Shown in pieces: positions 24,963 to 33,110 of a DNA stretch of 41,386 nucleotides. The notes beneath the pieces are model-generated. The model had not been told where the DNA came from, made no database searches, and worked only from the letters and a program-made list of their open reading frames with translations. Position 1 is the first letter of the stretch, and every line of letters starts with the position of its first letter. The DNA is from an uncultured Prevotella sp. Lineage in GTDB: Bacteria > Bacteroidota > Bacteroidia > Bacteroidales > Bacteroidaceae. The position numbers were made by a program, and so were the translations under genes. The stretch is taken from contig OMXK01000028.1 in NCBI GenBank assembly GCA_900314995.1, positions 1 through 41,386 on the forward strand. The letters run 5' to 3'.

Positions 24963-25041
24963 GATGCGGCGGGAGGAGGCAGACCCCAGTGAGAGGCGAG
25001 GCGGCGGAGGAGGCAGACCCCAGTGAGAGGCGAGGCGGCGG
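24945..25041. repeat. 34/35-bp tandem repeat, three copies
   Basis: Units start CAGACCCCAGTGAGAGGCGA at 24945 (35 nt), 24980 (34 nt) and 25014 (28 nt, truncated), followed by G-rich (GGCGG, GGAGG) sequence. Copies are nearly identical, so the array is recent or under homogenisation. It ends 3 nt from the GH3 stop codon. Confidence 0.88.
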
Positions 25042-25044
25042 TTG

Positions 25045-27630
25045 TTATTCGAGGGTGACGGGGAGTTTGTGGAGGGACTGGGGGGCGCTGGAGTTGCCTA
25101 CCAACAGTTCGTATTGGCCAGGGAGGACACGCATGGTGTTGGTGGCGGCATCCCAGCCTTCGAAACGCTCGCGGGGGAAGTCGATGGTCAGCGTCTTTGA
25201 CTCTCCTGGGGCGAGGGATACCTGCTGATAGGCGCGGAGCGTCTTCAGCGGTCCTTCGCTGTCGGCGAGGTTGCGGACGTAGACTTGGACAGTCTCCAGA
25301 CCTTGGCGGGTGCCGACATTGCGCACACGCACCTGAACCTTCTGATCGGCATAGACGGGATCACTGAGTTCAAACTGGGTATAGCTCAGTCCGAAGCCGA
25401 AGGGGAACAGGGGCTCGCCCTTGAAGTAGCAGTAGGTGCGGTTCTTCATCGTGTAGTCGAGGAAGTCGGGCAAATCTTCGGTATGCTTGTAGAAGGTGAT
25501 GGGCAGTTTGCCGCTGGGGTTGTAGTCGCCAAAGAGCACTTCTGCCAGCGCCTGACCTCCCAGTTCGCCACCATACCAGGCCTGAAGGATGGCATCGCAC
25601 GTTTCGAGTTCAGGGGTGAGGGCCATCGCCGAACCTGAACAGTTGACGAAGATGACGCGCTTGCCTGCCTTGTGGAGCATGGCCAGTGTCTCGCGCTGCG
25701 CCTTGGGCAGTTCGATGCTGGTGCGATCGCCGCCCTTGAACCCTTCCTCGTTGACGCGCATCTCCTCGCCCTCGAGCCTCGGTGAGATGCCACCCACGAA
25801 GACGACGGTCTCTGCATCGCCTATCTGAGCCAGCAGCTGTTCGAAGGTAGGAGCCAGCTTGTGCTGGATATCAAAGCCCAGGAAGGCAAAGGCAGCCTCC
25901 TGCACGTAGTCTATCTGGATGCGGTATGACTGTCCGGCTTTGACGGCCATCTCGCGCTGGGCACCCTGAATGCGCTGGCGCACCCGCCAGATGTCGACGA
26001 TGGTATCGCCGTTCACGATGAGCCGAAGCTTGTCGTCGCCATTGATGTTGAAGATGACGGTCTCATCCTTCGTAGGGATGAAGGTACCTTCAAGACGGGC
26101 TGAGAAATGCTCGAGATTCACGCCTGGGGCAAAGACGGTGTTGCCGCCATTGCTCAGCAGGATGGGCTGGGCGATGGTGACGGTGGCCGCAGGGGTGCCC
26201 TTCATCTCTGTATTATTATAATAGGTAGCGAGGATGCCTTTGTCACCCCGAGGTGAGGTGATGTTGGCAAAACGGCTCTCGAACACCTCGTTGCGGGTGA
26301 GACCGCAACCACTGACGTAGCGCGACTGGGGCGACAGGGTCTGGATGCCCTCAAGGGCAGTGACGGTGCGGGTGGGATAGCCGCTGTAGTTGCCCCACTG
26401 CATCACGGAGTCTACGGCATTGGCACCCATCACGACGACGGGTGTGCCCTTAGCCAGCGGCAGCACGCCATTCCGGTTCTGGAGCAGCACGATGCTCTTG
26501 CGGGCCATATCGAGCGCCAGTTGTTTATGAGCCTCGGAAGCCACCACACTATCTGGTATCTTCGTCCAGGGATTCTGTTCATCGGCATCGAAGTCGCCTA
26601 ACTCGAAACGGGCTATCAGCAGGCGGCGCAGACTCTTGTCGAGATCGGTCTCACGGATATCACCACGGCGCACAGCCTCGGGCAGGTTCTTGTATTCAGA
26701 GCCACACTCCACATCGGTACCTGCCAACACGGCCTGGGCAGAGGCTTCGGCAGGATCCTTGGCGGTGTTGTGCCAGCGGGGCAGGAAATCGCGAATGGCA
26801 CCACAATCGCTGGTGATGAGTCCGTCGAATCCCCATTCATCGCGCAGGATCTGCTGTTCGTAACGCGTCTGTGAGCAGCAGGGTTTGCCGTCGATGCGCT
26901 GATAGGCGCACATAATCTCGGCCACCTTTCCCTCCTGCACCAAGGCCTTGAAGGCGGGGAGATAAGTCTCCCAGAGGTCGCGCTCGGGCAGGTTCTCTAC
27001 GTCGAACTCATGGCGGTTCCACTCGGGGCCACTATGGACGGCAAAGTGCTTGGCACAGGCGAGCAGCTTGCGGTACTTGCTCACGCCGAGGTCTTCGCCG
27101 TGATAGCCTACACCCTGCAAGCCACGCACGACGGCAAGGCCCATCTGCGCCGTGAGATAGGGATCCTCGCCATAGGTCTCCTGCCCGCGCCCCCATCGGG
27201 GATCGCGGAAGATATTGATGTTGGGCGTCCAGAACGAAAGGCCCTGGTAACGCTGGATGTCGCCCGAACGCTTGGCCTGTTGCGCTTTCACACGGGCCTC
27301 ATCGCTGACAGCCGTAAAGACCTGATGCAGCAAGGCATCGTCCCAGGAGGCTGCCATCGCCATGGTGATGGGGAAGACGGTGGCAAAGCCATTACGCCCT
27401 ACACCGTGCAGGGCTTCGTTCCACCACTGGAACTGGGGGATGCCCAGGCGCGTGATGGCGGGAGAGGTGTCCATCATCAGACTGACCTTCTCGTCGAGCG
27501 TCAGGCGTGACAACAGGTCGTCAGCACGCTGAACGGCTGACAGACGCGCATCTTGATAGGGCCATGTCTGTGCACAGACGGCTGTAGCACAGAGCCCCAT
27601 GATCATCGTCAGGAATAGTTTAATCTTCAT
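25045..27630 (-). CDS. Secreted GH3 beta-xylosidase-type enzyme with PA14-like insert
   Basis: 861 residues, signal peptide at 1-20. The N-terminal GH3 domain has FQWWNEALHGVGRNG (68-82), typical of xylan beta-1,4-xylosidases, then NINIFRDPRWGRGQETYGED, LLACAKHFAVHSG and the nucleophile D275 in LITSDCGAI. A PA14-like beta domain is inserted in the second GH3 domain (about 470-610: ILATYYNNTEM, FNINGDDKLRLIVNG), as in Prevotella Xyl3A. A fibronectin III-like domain closes the protein ([16 protein letters not shown] to the end). It would release xylose from xylo-oligosaccharides outside the inner membrane. It is third in the esterase-GH43-GH3 operon, 13 nt behind GH43, which supports a xylan role. 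Beta-glucosidase activity is the main alternative. Confidence 0.85.
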   Translation of the reverse strand: MKIKLFLTMIMGLCATAVCAQTWPYQDARLSAVQRADDLLSRLTLDEKVSLMMDTSPAITRLGIPQFQWWNEALHGVGRNGFATVFPITMAMAASWDDALLHQVFTAVSDEARVKAQQAKRSGDIQRYQGLSFWTPNINIFRDPRWGRGQETYGEDPYLTAQMGLAVVRGLQGVGYHGEDLGVSKYRKLLACAKHFAVHSGPEWNRHEFDVENLPERDLWETYLPAFKALVQEGKVAEIMCAYQRIDGKPCCSQTRYEQQILRDEWGFDGLITSDCGAIRDFLPRWHNTAKDPAEASAQAVLAGTDVECGSEYKNLPEAVRRGDIRETDLDKSLRRLLIARFELGDFDADEQNPWTKIPDSVVASEAHKQLALDMARKSIVLLQNRNGVLPLAKGTPVVVMGANAVDSVMQWGNYSGYPTRTVTALEGIQTLSPQSRYVSGCGLTRNEVFESRFANITSPRGDKGILATYYNNTEMKGTPAATVTIAQPILLSNGGNTVFAPGVNLEHFSARLEGTFIPTKDETVIFNINGDDKLRLIVNGDTIVDIWRVRQRIQGAQREMAVKAGQSYRIQIDYVQEAAFAFLGFDIQHKLAPTFEQLLAQIGDAETVVFVGGISPRLEGEEMRVNEEGFKGGDRTSIELPKAQRETLAMLHKAGKRVIFVNCSGSAMALTPELETCDAILQAWYGGELGGQALAEVLFGDYNPSGKLPITFYKHTEDLPDFLDYTMKNRTYCYFKGEPLFPFGFGLSYTQFELSDPVYADQKVQVRVRNVGTRQGLETVQVYVRNLADSEGPLKTLRAYQQVSLAPGESKTLTIDFPRERFEGWDAATNTMRVLPGQYELLVGNSSAPQSLHKLPVTLE

Positions 27631-27643
27631 GTCTTGTTCGTTT

Positions 27644-29326
27644 TTATTTGGTTACTTTTATCCAGTCTGCATCAATCCAGCCACGATCGCATTTGGGATC
27701 CGTTTCTACGGAGACAAAGCCGAACTTGGCACCAATCCACTTGCCCTGGCGCATGGTGAAGGTATCACCAGCCTCGGTGAAGCGTTTGCCATCAGCGGAA
27801 TAGGCAAAGCGCACGGCTGCAGCGTGCTGAGGACTGCCATCGGGATTGCTGCCGCCGAGATAGCTGACAGAAAAGCGCAGGTAGATATCCTCGTGGATGC
27901 CTGGCTTGTAGTCGATCTTGTCCTCGGCAGTGGGTTTCAGCGTGGCAATCAGCTGTTCTGTCTGGGGCTGTCCCTTGTCGGCATCCTTGCAGGTAAGCTG
28001 CAGGAGCTGGAAAGTCTTGCCCACGCGTTTCACCACGAGCGCAGCATAGTTGAGTCCCATCATGATGAGTCCGCCCATCTGGCCGTCGGCCTTCGAGGTG
28101 AAGCGGAGCTTCGTGGTCACCGTGAAATTGTCAGCGGGCGTCTTCTGCAACAGCATGTTGGGCACCTCCCAGAAGTTCTTCCAGCCGTCGGAGAGTTTAT
28201 AGGTGTAGATACGATAGGTGCCGAAGGCGGTAGCAGTGCCGAACTTCTCGTCGTAGTTGGCATGCCATTGCCACTGTTTGCCCAGCGTGGGGGCATCGAA
28301 CACATCGCTCTCAGCGGGATTCACGATCACATTGGAACTGCTCTTGGGCTTCCGATAGGTGCTGACGGGTTCGCCTTTCTTACCCATGACGGGCCATCCG
28401 CTCGTCCAGTCTACGGGATTCAGATGAACCACACGACCGTAAGCCTCCTTGTCCTGAAAGTGCAGGAACCAGTCTTCGCCGTATTTCGTGTGTACCCAGC
28501 CTCCCTGATGCGGACCGTTGATGGCAGTCTTACCCTGTGCCAGCACAATCTTATGCTCATAAGGGCCGTATGGCGACTTGGCGCGCATGGCGAGCTGGAA
28601 ACCCGTAGGCACACCACCGGCAGGACACATGATCCAGTACCAGCCGTCGCGCTTATAGAACTTCGGGCCTTCGCAGGTACGGTTCTCTGTGCCATTGCCG
28701 TCGAAGACGATGACAGGCTCTCCGATGGGGCGCATGCCGTCGGGCGACATCTCGCGCACCGTTAGCACGGAGGCAAACTTGCTGCGGCTGTTGGCCCAGG
28801 CATTGACCAGATAACAGCGCCCGTCGTCATCCCACAGCGGGGTGGTATCGATATAGCCCTGGCCCTTGATCACACAGACGGGCGGCTCCCACTTGCCTGC
28901 AGGATCCTGCGTCTTCACCATATACACTCCGAAGTCGGGGTCGCCCCAGTAGATGTAGTACCAGCCGTCGTGATAACGGATGGAGGGTGCCCATACGCCA
29001 GCACCGTGGCGGGGGGTGCTGAAATGCTGTTGCAAGGCCTCGTCGCCCTCGTAGAGATTACCCAGGGCGTAGTTGATGATCTGCCAGTTTACGAGATCCT
29101 TGGAGTGGAGGATGGGAAGGCCGGGGGTACACTGGAACGAGGAGGCCGTCATGTAATAGTCCTCGCCCGAGGCCCCGACACAGACATCCGGATCGGAATA
29201 GTCGGCATTGATCACGGGATTGGTGTAAGTGCCGTCGCCATTGTCGGGACTCCACACCTCAGACACATACTGCGCTGAGCACAGCAGGGGCAGCGCGATG
29301 GCCGCCAAGAGAATCAGTCTTTTCAT
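27644..29326 (-). CDS. Secreted GH43-family beta-xylosidase/alpha-L-arabinofuranosidase
   Basis: 560 residues, signal peptide at 1-18. Five-bladed propeller with the three GH43 acidic residues visible: base D45 in ADYSDPDVCV, pKa modulator D160 in GYIDTTPLWDDDG and acid E219 in RTCEGPKFY. The C-terminal half (about 345-560) is a concanavalin-like beta sandwich common on GH43 exo-enzymes (GLIMMGLNYAALVVKR; GAKFGFVSVET). Members remove xylose or arabinose from arabinoxylan and its oligosaccharides; the pattern looks like subfamily 12, but this is not certain. Nine nt separate it from the esterase upstream and 13 nt from GH3 downstream, so all three form one xylan-processing operon. Confidence 0.87.
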   Translation of the reverse strand: MKRLILLAAIALPLLCSAQYVSEVWSPDNGDGTYTNPVINADYSDPDVCVGASGEDYYMTASSFQCTPGLPILHSKDLVNWQIINYALGNLYEGDEALQQHFSTPRHGAGVWAPSIRYHDGWYYIYWGDPDFGVYMVKTQDPAGKWEPPVCVIKGQGYIDTTPLWDDDGRCYLVNAWANSRSKFASVLTVREMSPDGMRPIGEPVIVFDGNGTENRTCEGPKFYKRDGWYWIMCPAGGVPTGFQLAMRAKSPYGPYEHKIVLAQGKTAINGPHQGGWVHTKYGEDWFLHFQDKEAYGRVVHLNPVDWTSGWPVMGKKGEPVSTYRKPKSSSNVIVNPAESDVFDAPTLGKQWQWHANYDEKFGTATAFGTYRIYTYKLSDGWKNFWEVPNMLLQKTPADNFTVTTKLRFTSKADGQMGGLIMMGLNYAALVVKRVGKTFQLLQLTCKDADKGQPQTEQLIATLKPTAEDKIDYKPGIHEDIYLRFSVSYLGGSNPDGSPQHAAAVRFAYSADGKRFTEAGDTFTMRQGKWIGAKFGFVSVETDPKCDRGWIDADWIKVTK

Positions 29327-29335
29327 ATTTACTTG

Positions 29336-30481
29336 TTACAAATGTTTCTTAAAGAACGCCAGCACGCGCTGTTGGGATCGCTTGCCGCTACTGTGGGGCA
29401 TCTCCCAGAGTTCGGTTTCCAGACAATCGCCGGCACCTTGGCTCTCCCACGTCGCACGCATCGTGGCGAAGGCCTTTTCTACACCCGCCACGGGGAAGAG
29501 CTTATCCTGCGAACCGTTGATGAACAGCATGGGTTTCGGACAGGCGATGCTGGCCACATGGGGATAATCGAGCCAGCGGCGCAAACCCGGGATACAGTTG
29601 GCGAAACCACCATTCTCCGTGCGGCTGTATCTGAACGACAGCTGCTCGTCGGTGGTGACCATCCAGCACACGGCAGCCCCTACCTTGATACGGTCGGAGA
29701 GTGCCGAGAGCATCCAGGCCCTGTAGGCACCCATCGACCACCCTGTGCAGCCGATGCGCGAGGCGTCGACTTCGGGTATGGATGCCAGGAACTCCGTGCC
29801 AGCGATGTCATCGTAAGTCATCCAGGCAGAGAGGTCGATGCCATACATCATCATGTTGCCGGCTATCATGTCGTAGCGGTCACGACGGGGCCCTTCCTGC
29901 TGACCGCGCTCACCCCACATCGGGGCATCGGCAGCGAACACCACGTAGCCGTTCTGTGCCAGATAGTCGCCGAAGAACTGTCCCTCGTAGCCCGTCAGCC
30001 ACGCCTCGGCATCCTTGATGACAACAGAATCCTCACACGCCAAGGGGCGGATCACCTTCTCCTTACCTATGAAGAGATGGGCACCATGGTCGTGCAACAC
30101 ATTCACGGCGGGGAAAGGTCCCTTGCCATCGGGAATGAGGAGATAGGCAGGCACCGTATAATAGCGGGAGAGACGGATCTCGAGTTTCTGGGCCCGATAA
30201 CCGTCGCGCTGTTCCTCATAGAGCACCTTGAGATCGTAGCCATGGGGAGGAGGTGGCGGCGGCATGAGCATACAGTCGAACACTTTCTGGCGCGCAGCCT
30301 TCTTCCAGGCATCGAAACCGGTGATCTCGCTGTTACCCCACGCCAACGGATAGGTGAGGTCGGCTATCAGCGAGTCGGCATAGACAGGCAGATTGCGGCT
30401 GAACTCATACTTCTCGCGCTGCTGTGCCGAGAGCCTCAGCCCCACGAAGAGACATGCCAGGAAAAAGAGGAAACGCTTCAT
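29336..30481 (-). CDS. Exported alpha/beta-hydrolase, probable carbohydrate esterase
   Basis: 381 residues from MKRFLFFLACLFVGLRLSAQ, the ATG downstream of the promoter; signal peptide 1-20. Alpha/beta-hydrolase fold with a readable triad: S249 in GCTGWSMGAYRAW, D326 in FINGSQDKLFP and H363 in EMPHSSGKRS. PAVNVLHDHGAHLF forms the oxyanion-side strand. It resembles the dienelactone-hydrolase/acetyl-xylan-esterase-like exported proteins of Bacteroidetes. As first gene of the operon with GH43 and GH3 it probably removes acetyl or other ester groups from xylan fragments; the ester type is not determinable. A run of six prolines (74-79) is unusual and may slow translation. Confidence 0.7.
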   Translation of the reverse strand: MKRFLFFLACLFVGLRLSAQQREKYEFSRNLPVYADSLIADLTYPLAWGNSEITGFDAWKKAARQKVFDCMLMPPPPPPHGYDLKVLYEEQRDGYRAQKLEIRLSRYYTVPAYLLIPDGKGPFPAVNVLHDHGAHLFIGKEKVIRPLACEDSVVIKDAEAWLTGYEGQFFGDYLAQNGYVVFAADAPMWGERGQQEGPRRDRYDMIAGNMMMYGIDLSAWMTYDDIAGTEFLASIPEVDASRIGCTGWSMGAYRAWMLSALSDRIKVGAAVCWMVTTDEQLSFRYSRTENGGFANCIPGLRRWLDYPHVASIACPKPMLFINGSQDKLFPVAGVEKAFATMRATWESQGAGDCLETELWEMPHSSGKRSQQRVLAFFKKHL

Positions 30482-30501
30482 ATTCGTAGTCTGTTTGTGC
30501 G

Positions 30502-30532
30502 CAAAGTTACAACTTTTTCCCATAATCACAAA
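30502..30532 (-). promoter_or_regulatory. Promoter of the esterase-GH43-GH3 operon
   Basis: On the minus strand TTTG (30532-30529), 19 nt, TAACTTTG (30509-30502), 21 nt before the ATG at 30481: near-perfect Bacteroidetes consensus. It fixes the start at 30481. Confidence 0.75.
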
Positions 30533-30552
30533 AAATAGTCACAAGAAATTTG

Positions 30553-30560
30553 TAACTTTG
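30553..30560 (+). promoter_or_regulatory. -7 element of the DUF6080-like gene
   Basis: TAACTTTG, 25 nt upstream of the ATG; no clear -33 element. The gene also has an AAGGAA ribosome site 4 nt before its ATG. Confidence 0.45.
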
Positions 30561-30585
30561 CAGCCAGAATAACTTACTAAGGAAT

Positions 30586-31986
30586 ATGAAACCCTTCAAA
30601 TTATTTAAGATCAAGCGCGAGGAACGGCTCCAGGCGGTGATTGCCCTGGCAGTGATCGTGGTGCTTAACGGTTTGTTTATCTATCGCATGCACGACTTGT
30701 TCATGCAGGAGGGTTTCGGCCCCTATTGGAAGGTGTTCGAGCGTGAGCTGCATCTCTCGGGATACGATCCGCTGACGTATCTTGGCGTGACAGACTGGGA
30801 TGTAGTATATCAGGTGTACCGTCACCCGCTGCTATCGTTCCTCATCTGGCCGTTCTGGCTGATCAACGAGGGACTGGGATGGCTGCTGGGTGTGAACTGC
30901 GTGCAGTATCTGGTGGCACTGCCGCTGATTGTCTGTTCGTTCTATTCCTACATCTTCCTGTATAGGATCCATCGCGAGGTCGTCGGACTGGTAAAGTGGG
31001 ATGCCGCGCTGCTCACGGCCTTTCATTTCTCCTTCGCCTATATCCTGATGTCGGTATTCGTGCCCGACCATTTCACGCTATCGATGTTTCTGCTGCTCAT
31101 CACGCTCTACATCTCAGGGGTATGCATCCAGAAGGGGCGCGAGTTCAAGTGGTGGCAGTCGGCAATCATGTTCTACATCACAGCCGGCGTGACGCTGAGC
31201 AATGGCATCAAGGTGTTTATGAGCGGCTTCTTCGTGAATCTGAAGGACTTCTTCCGCCCGAAGTATCTGCTGCTGGCGGTGATCCTGCCTACGGCCCTGC
31301 TGTGGGGTACCGCCGTGTGGGAGTACAAAACCTTCGTGCTGCCCAAGGAGAAAGCACGCGCCGCACTGAAGGTGCGCCAGGCAAAAGCGGAAGAGGAGAA
31401 AGTGGCGAAGATGGCAGATGCAGAGCGCGCACAGTATGAGGCCCGCAAGGCGCGCCGCCAGGTAATCTTGAATCGCCAGGCTGCAAAGACTGGTAAGCCC
31501 ATGGAGGACGAAGGATTCCTGAAGTGGACTGATATCTCTACCTCGCGCTGGGAGACCATATACGAGAACCTCTTCGGCGAGTCGCTGCAGTTCCATAAGG
31601 AATACTTTCTAGAGGATGTGCTGGTGCGCCGCCCGGTGTTCGTGCCTTACCAATGGAGGCTCTGTTACGCTGTCGAGGGCTGTATCCTGCTGTTGTTTGT
31701 GGCGGGTATCTGGTTTGGCAGGAAGAGCCGTTTCCTGTGGCTCTGTCTGTCGTGCATGGCCTTCGATATGTTCCTGCATATCATCCTGGGCTTCGGCATC
31801 AACGAGATCTATATCATGACCCCCCACTGGGCTTTCGTGCTGCCGATAGCGACGGCCTTCCTCTTCGCAAACGTGAGGGGCTGGTGGCTGCGGGGCATCG
31901 TGCTGCTGCTGACGCTCTATCTCTTAGGCTACAATGGTTATCTGCTGACAGACTTCCTGCTTACACCCATAAAGACTACGCTCTAG
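30586..31986 (+). CDS. Polytopic membrane protein, DUF6080-like
   Basis: 466 residues. About eleven membrane helices: one near 17-33, then clusters at 80-130, 140-180, 190-215, 228-243 and 365-460. A long, highly charged cytoplasmic or periplasmic segment at about 250-330 (KARAALKVRQAKAEEEKVAK onward) is probably a coiled coil. The layout, with an early aromatic loop (YDPLTYLGVTDWDVVYQVYR) after the first helix, resembles integral-membrane GT-C-type proteins, and I recognise the family as DUF6080-like, which has no assigned activity. It lies at the edge of a surface-glycan cluster and its stop overlaps that of the convergent glycosyltransferase by 4 nt (CTAG). A role in glycan transfer is inference. 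Confidence 0.6.
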   Translation: MKPFKLFKIKREERLQAVIALAVIVVLNGLFIYRMHDLFMQEGFGPYWKVFERELHLSGYDPLTYLGVTDWDVVYQVYRHPLLSFLIWPFWLINEGLGWLLGVNCVQYLVALPLIVCSFYSYIFLYRIHREVVGLVKWDAALLTAFHFSFAYILMSVFVPDHFTLSMFLLLITLYISGVCIQKGREFKWWQSAIMFYITAGVTLSNGIKVFMSGFFVNLKDFFRPKYLLLAVILPTALLWGTAVWEYKTFVLPKEKARAALKVRQAKAEEEKVAKMADAERAQYEARKARRQVILNRQAAKTGKPMEDEGFLKWTDISTSRWETIYENLFGESLQFHKEYFLEDVLVRRPVFVPYQWRLCYAVEGCILLLFVAGIWFGRKSRFLWLCLSCMAFDMFLHIILGFGINEIYIMTPHWAFVLPIATAFLFANVRGWWLRGIVLLLTLYLLGYNGYLLTDFLLTPIKTTL

Positions 31987-33008
31987 GCGTGGTGGAAGGT
32001 GCCTGTAAGCTTGCTCAGGCGGCGCATGACCGATTTGCCGATGTGCGAGAAATTGCCGTGGCACAGGTTCAGCCACAGTTCCTCCAATGAATAACTGACT
32101 TTCGTCCAGGGATGACGCCAGGCATTGACCTTGTAGAGCCGCTCCTTGTATGCCACATTCTCGATGACGTATCGCGGATGCTTCAGGGGGAACGTGAGTT
32201 CATGGCGCTTCATGGTGAAGATGCGGCGCAGGCGTTTAGGTGTGGTCGCAGCCGAGGCCGTGAAGTGGGTAGAGTCTGCCATGAGCCCTAGATTGTTGAT
32301 CTGGTTCTTCGCGGGCATGATGGCCAGTCCTGAGTTGAAGAGCATGGCTGCCCAGAAGATGCTCTCATAGTATTCCTTGCCCGTGAGACGGTGGTTACGG
32401 AACATCGCGATCATGTCCTTGCGATAGCGGCGCTGCTCGCCCAGCGCCTCCAGCTGGCGCATGTTGTAGTCGTCATCGAGGAAGGAGTACTGACCATCCC
32501 ACTGATCGATGACCCTGCGCCACGAAGCCCAGCCCCAGATGGCGAAGGTGGAGGTGAAGAAGTAGTCGTAAGGACAATCCGCCGTCACCTCGTCGATGTT
32601 GAAGCCTGAGATCATCGCGATGCGCTCGTCGTGCTCATAACGGTCGAGCATCTCCTTACAGAAGGGGAAGAACGACTGCGAGGGCACATCGTCGTCCTCG
32701 AGCACCATACACTTGTCGACAATAGAAAAAGCCCATTTCTGCGAGATGTATTCCGAGGGATCGCAGCCGAAGTTCTTCTCCTGATACAGGCGGTGGACCT
32801 CGCATACCCAATCAATATTCTCGTCGCTGGCTATCGCGCGGCATGCCTCGATGCCCTCCCTGTCGCGCTCTCCACGTGGACCATCCTGATAGAGGAACAA
32901 CTTGGAGGGGCGTGCCTGGCGCACGGCATCAAACACCTGCCGGAAGGTGTCGCTGCGATTGAAGAAGAGCAGCAGTACGGCGATGTCGGTTTTAGCGGAA
33001 TACTTCAT
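31983..33008 (-). CDS. Family 2-like glycosyltransferase
   Basis: 341 residues from MKYSAKTDIAVLLLFFNRSD; the codons before this ATG lie on the -7 element and are not used. GT-A fold: the N-terminal strand VLLLFFNRSDTFRQVFDAV, then LFLYQDGPRGERD, and the metal-binding LEDDDVPSQSFFPF (DDD at about 110-112). GWASWRRVIDQWDG is the acceptor-side W-rich motif seen in Bacteroidetes HlpA/GT2-like enzymes. No membrane helix, so cytoplasmic, transferring an activated sugar to a growing glycan. It stands divergent to the LicC-CobD-like gene, with 102 nt between start codons. Donor and acceptor are unknown. Confidence 0.8.
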   Translation of the reverse strand: MKYSAKTDIAVLLLFFNRSDTFRQVFDAVRQARPSKLFLYQDGPRGERDREGIEACRAIASDENIDWVCEVHRLYQEKNFGCDPSEYISQKWAFSIVDKCMVLEDDDVPSQSFFPFCKEMLDRYEHDERIAMISGFNIDEVTADCPYDYFFTSTFAIWGWASWRRVIDQWDGQYSFLDDDYNMRQLEALGEQRRYRKDMIAMFRNHRLTGKEYYESIFWAAMLFNSGLAIMPAKNQINNLGLMADSTHFTASAATTPKRLRRIFTMKRHELTFPLKHPRYVIENVAYKERLYKVNAWRHPWTKVSYSLEELWLNLCHGNFSHIGKSVMRRLSKLTGTFHHA

Positions 33009-33026
33009 TTTGACACTTTTTCGCTG

Positions 33027-33034
33027 CAAAGATA
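33027..33034 (-). promoter_or_regulatory. -7 element for the glycosyltransferase
   Basis: TATCTTTG on the minus strand, 18 nt upstream of the ATG at 33008; no TTG at -33. Confidence 0.5.
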
Positions 33035-33045
33035 CAATTTTTTGG

Positions 33046-33074
33046 CACGGATTACACGGATTTACACGGATTTT
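33046..33074. repeat. Three short tandem repeats between divergent promoters
   Basis: CACGGATTA, CACGGATTTA, CACGGATTTT at 33046, 33055 and 33065. They occupy the -33 zones of both divergent promoters. Confidence 0.6.
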
Positions 33075-33077
33075 TTA

Positions 33078-33085
33078 TATTTTTG
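33078..33085 (+). promoter_or_regulatory. -7 element for the LicC-CobD-like / LicD operon
   Basis: TATTTTTG, 25 nt upstream of the ATG at 33111. No TTG at the right distance; the CACGGATT repeats take that place. Confidence 0.45.
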
Positions 33086-33110
33086 CAGCAAAATAAAGCA
33101 TTTAGGCATT

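Larger units (their letters stand above)
24438..25044 (+). other. Gene-free repeat region between KilA-N and GH3
   Basis: About 600 nt without a credible gene. Left to right it holds the KilA-N promoter (minus), an AT-rich stretch, an orphan plus-strand promoter, a 26-bp inverted repeat, two copies of a short hairpin, one large hairpin and a 34/35-bp tandem repeat ending 3 nt from the GH3 stop. Frames through the tandem repeat encode only DPSERRGGG-like repeats and have no ribosome site. Confidence 0.8.

Noticed and set aside
24945-25041. CRISPR array
   Set aside because: The repeats are directly adjacent without spacers and no cas gene is near, so it is a simple tandem repeat.
24941-25228. 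Short plus-strand frame encoding DPSERRGGG repeats
   Set aside because: It is a translation of the tandem repeat running into the antisense of GH3, with no start signals.
32631-33110. N-terminal extension of the LicC-CobD-like protein by 160 residues
   Set aside because: It would overlap the divergent glycosyltransferase and its promoter; the LicC fold begins exactly at the ATG at 33111.
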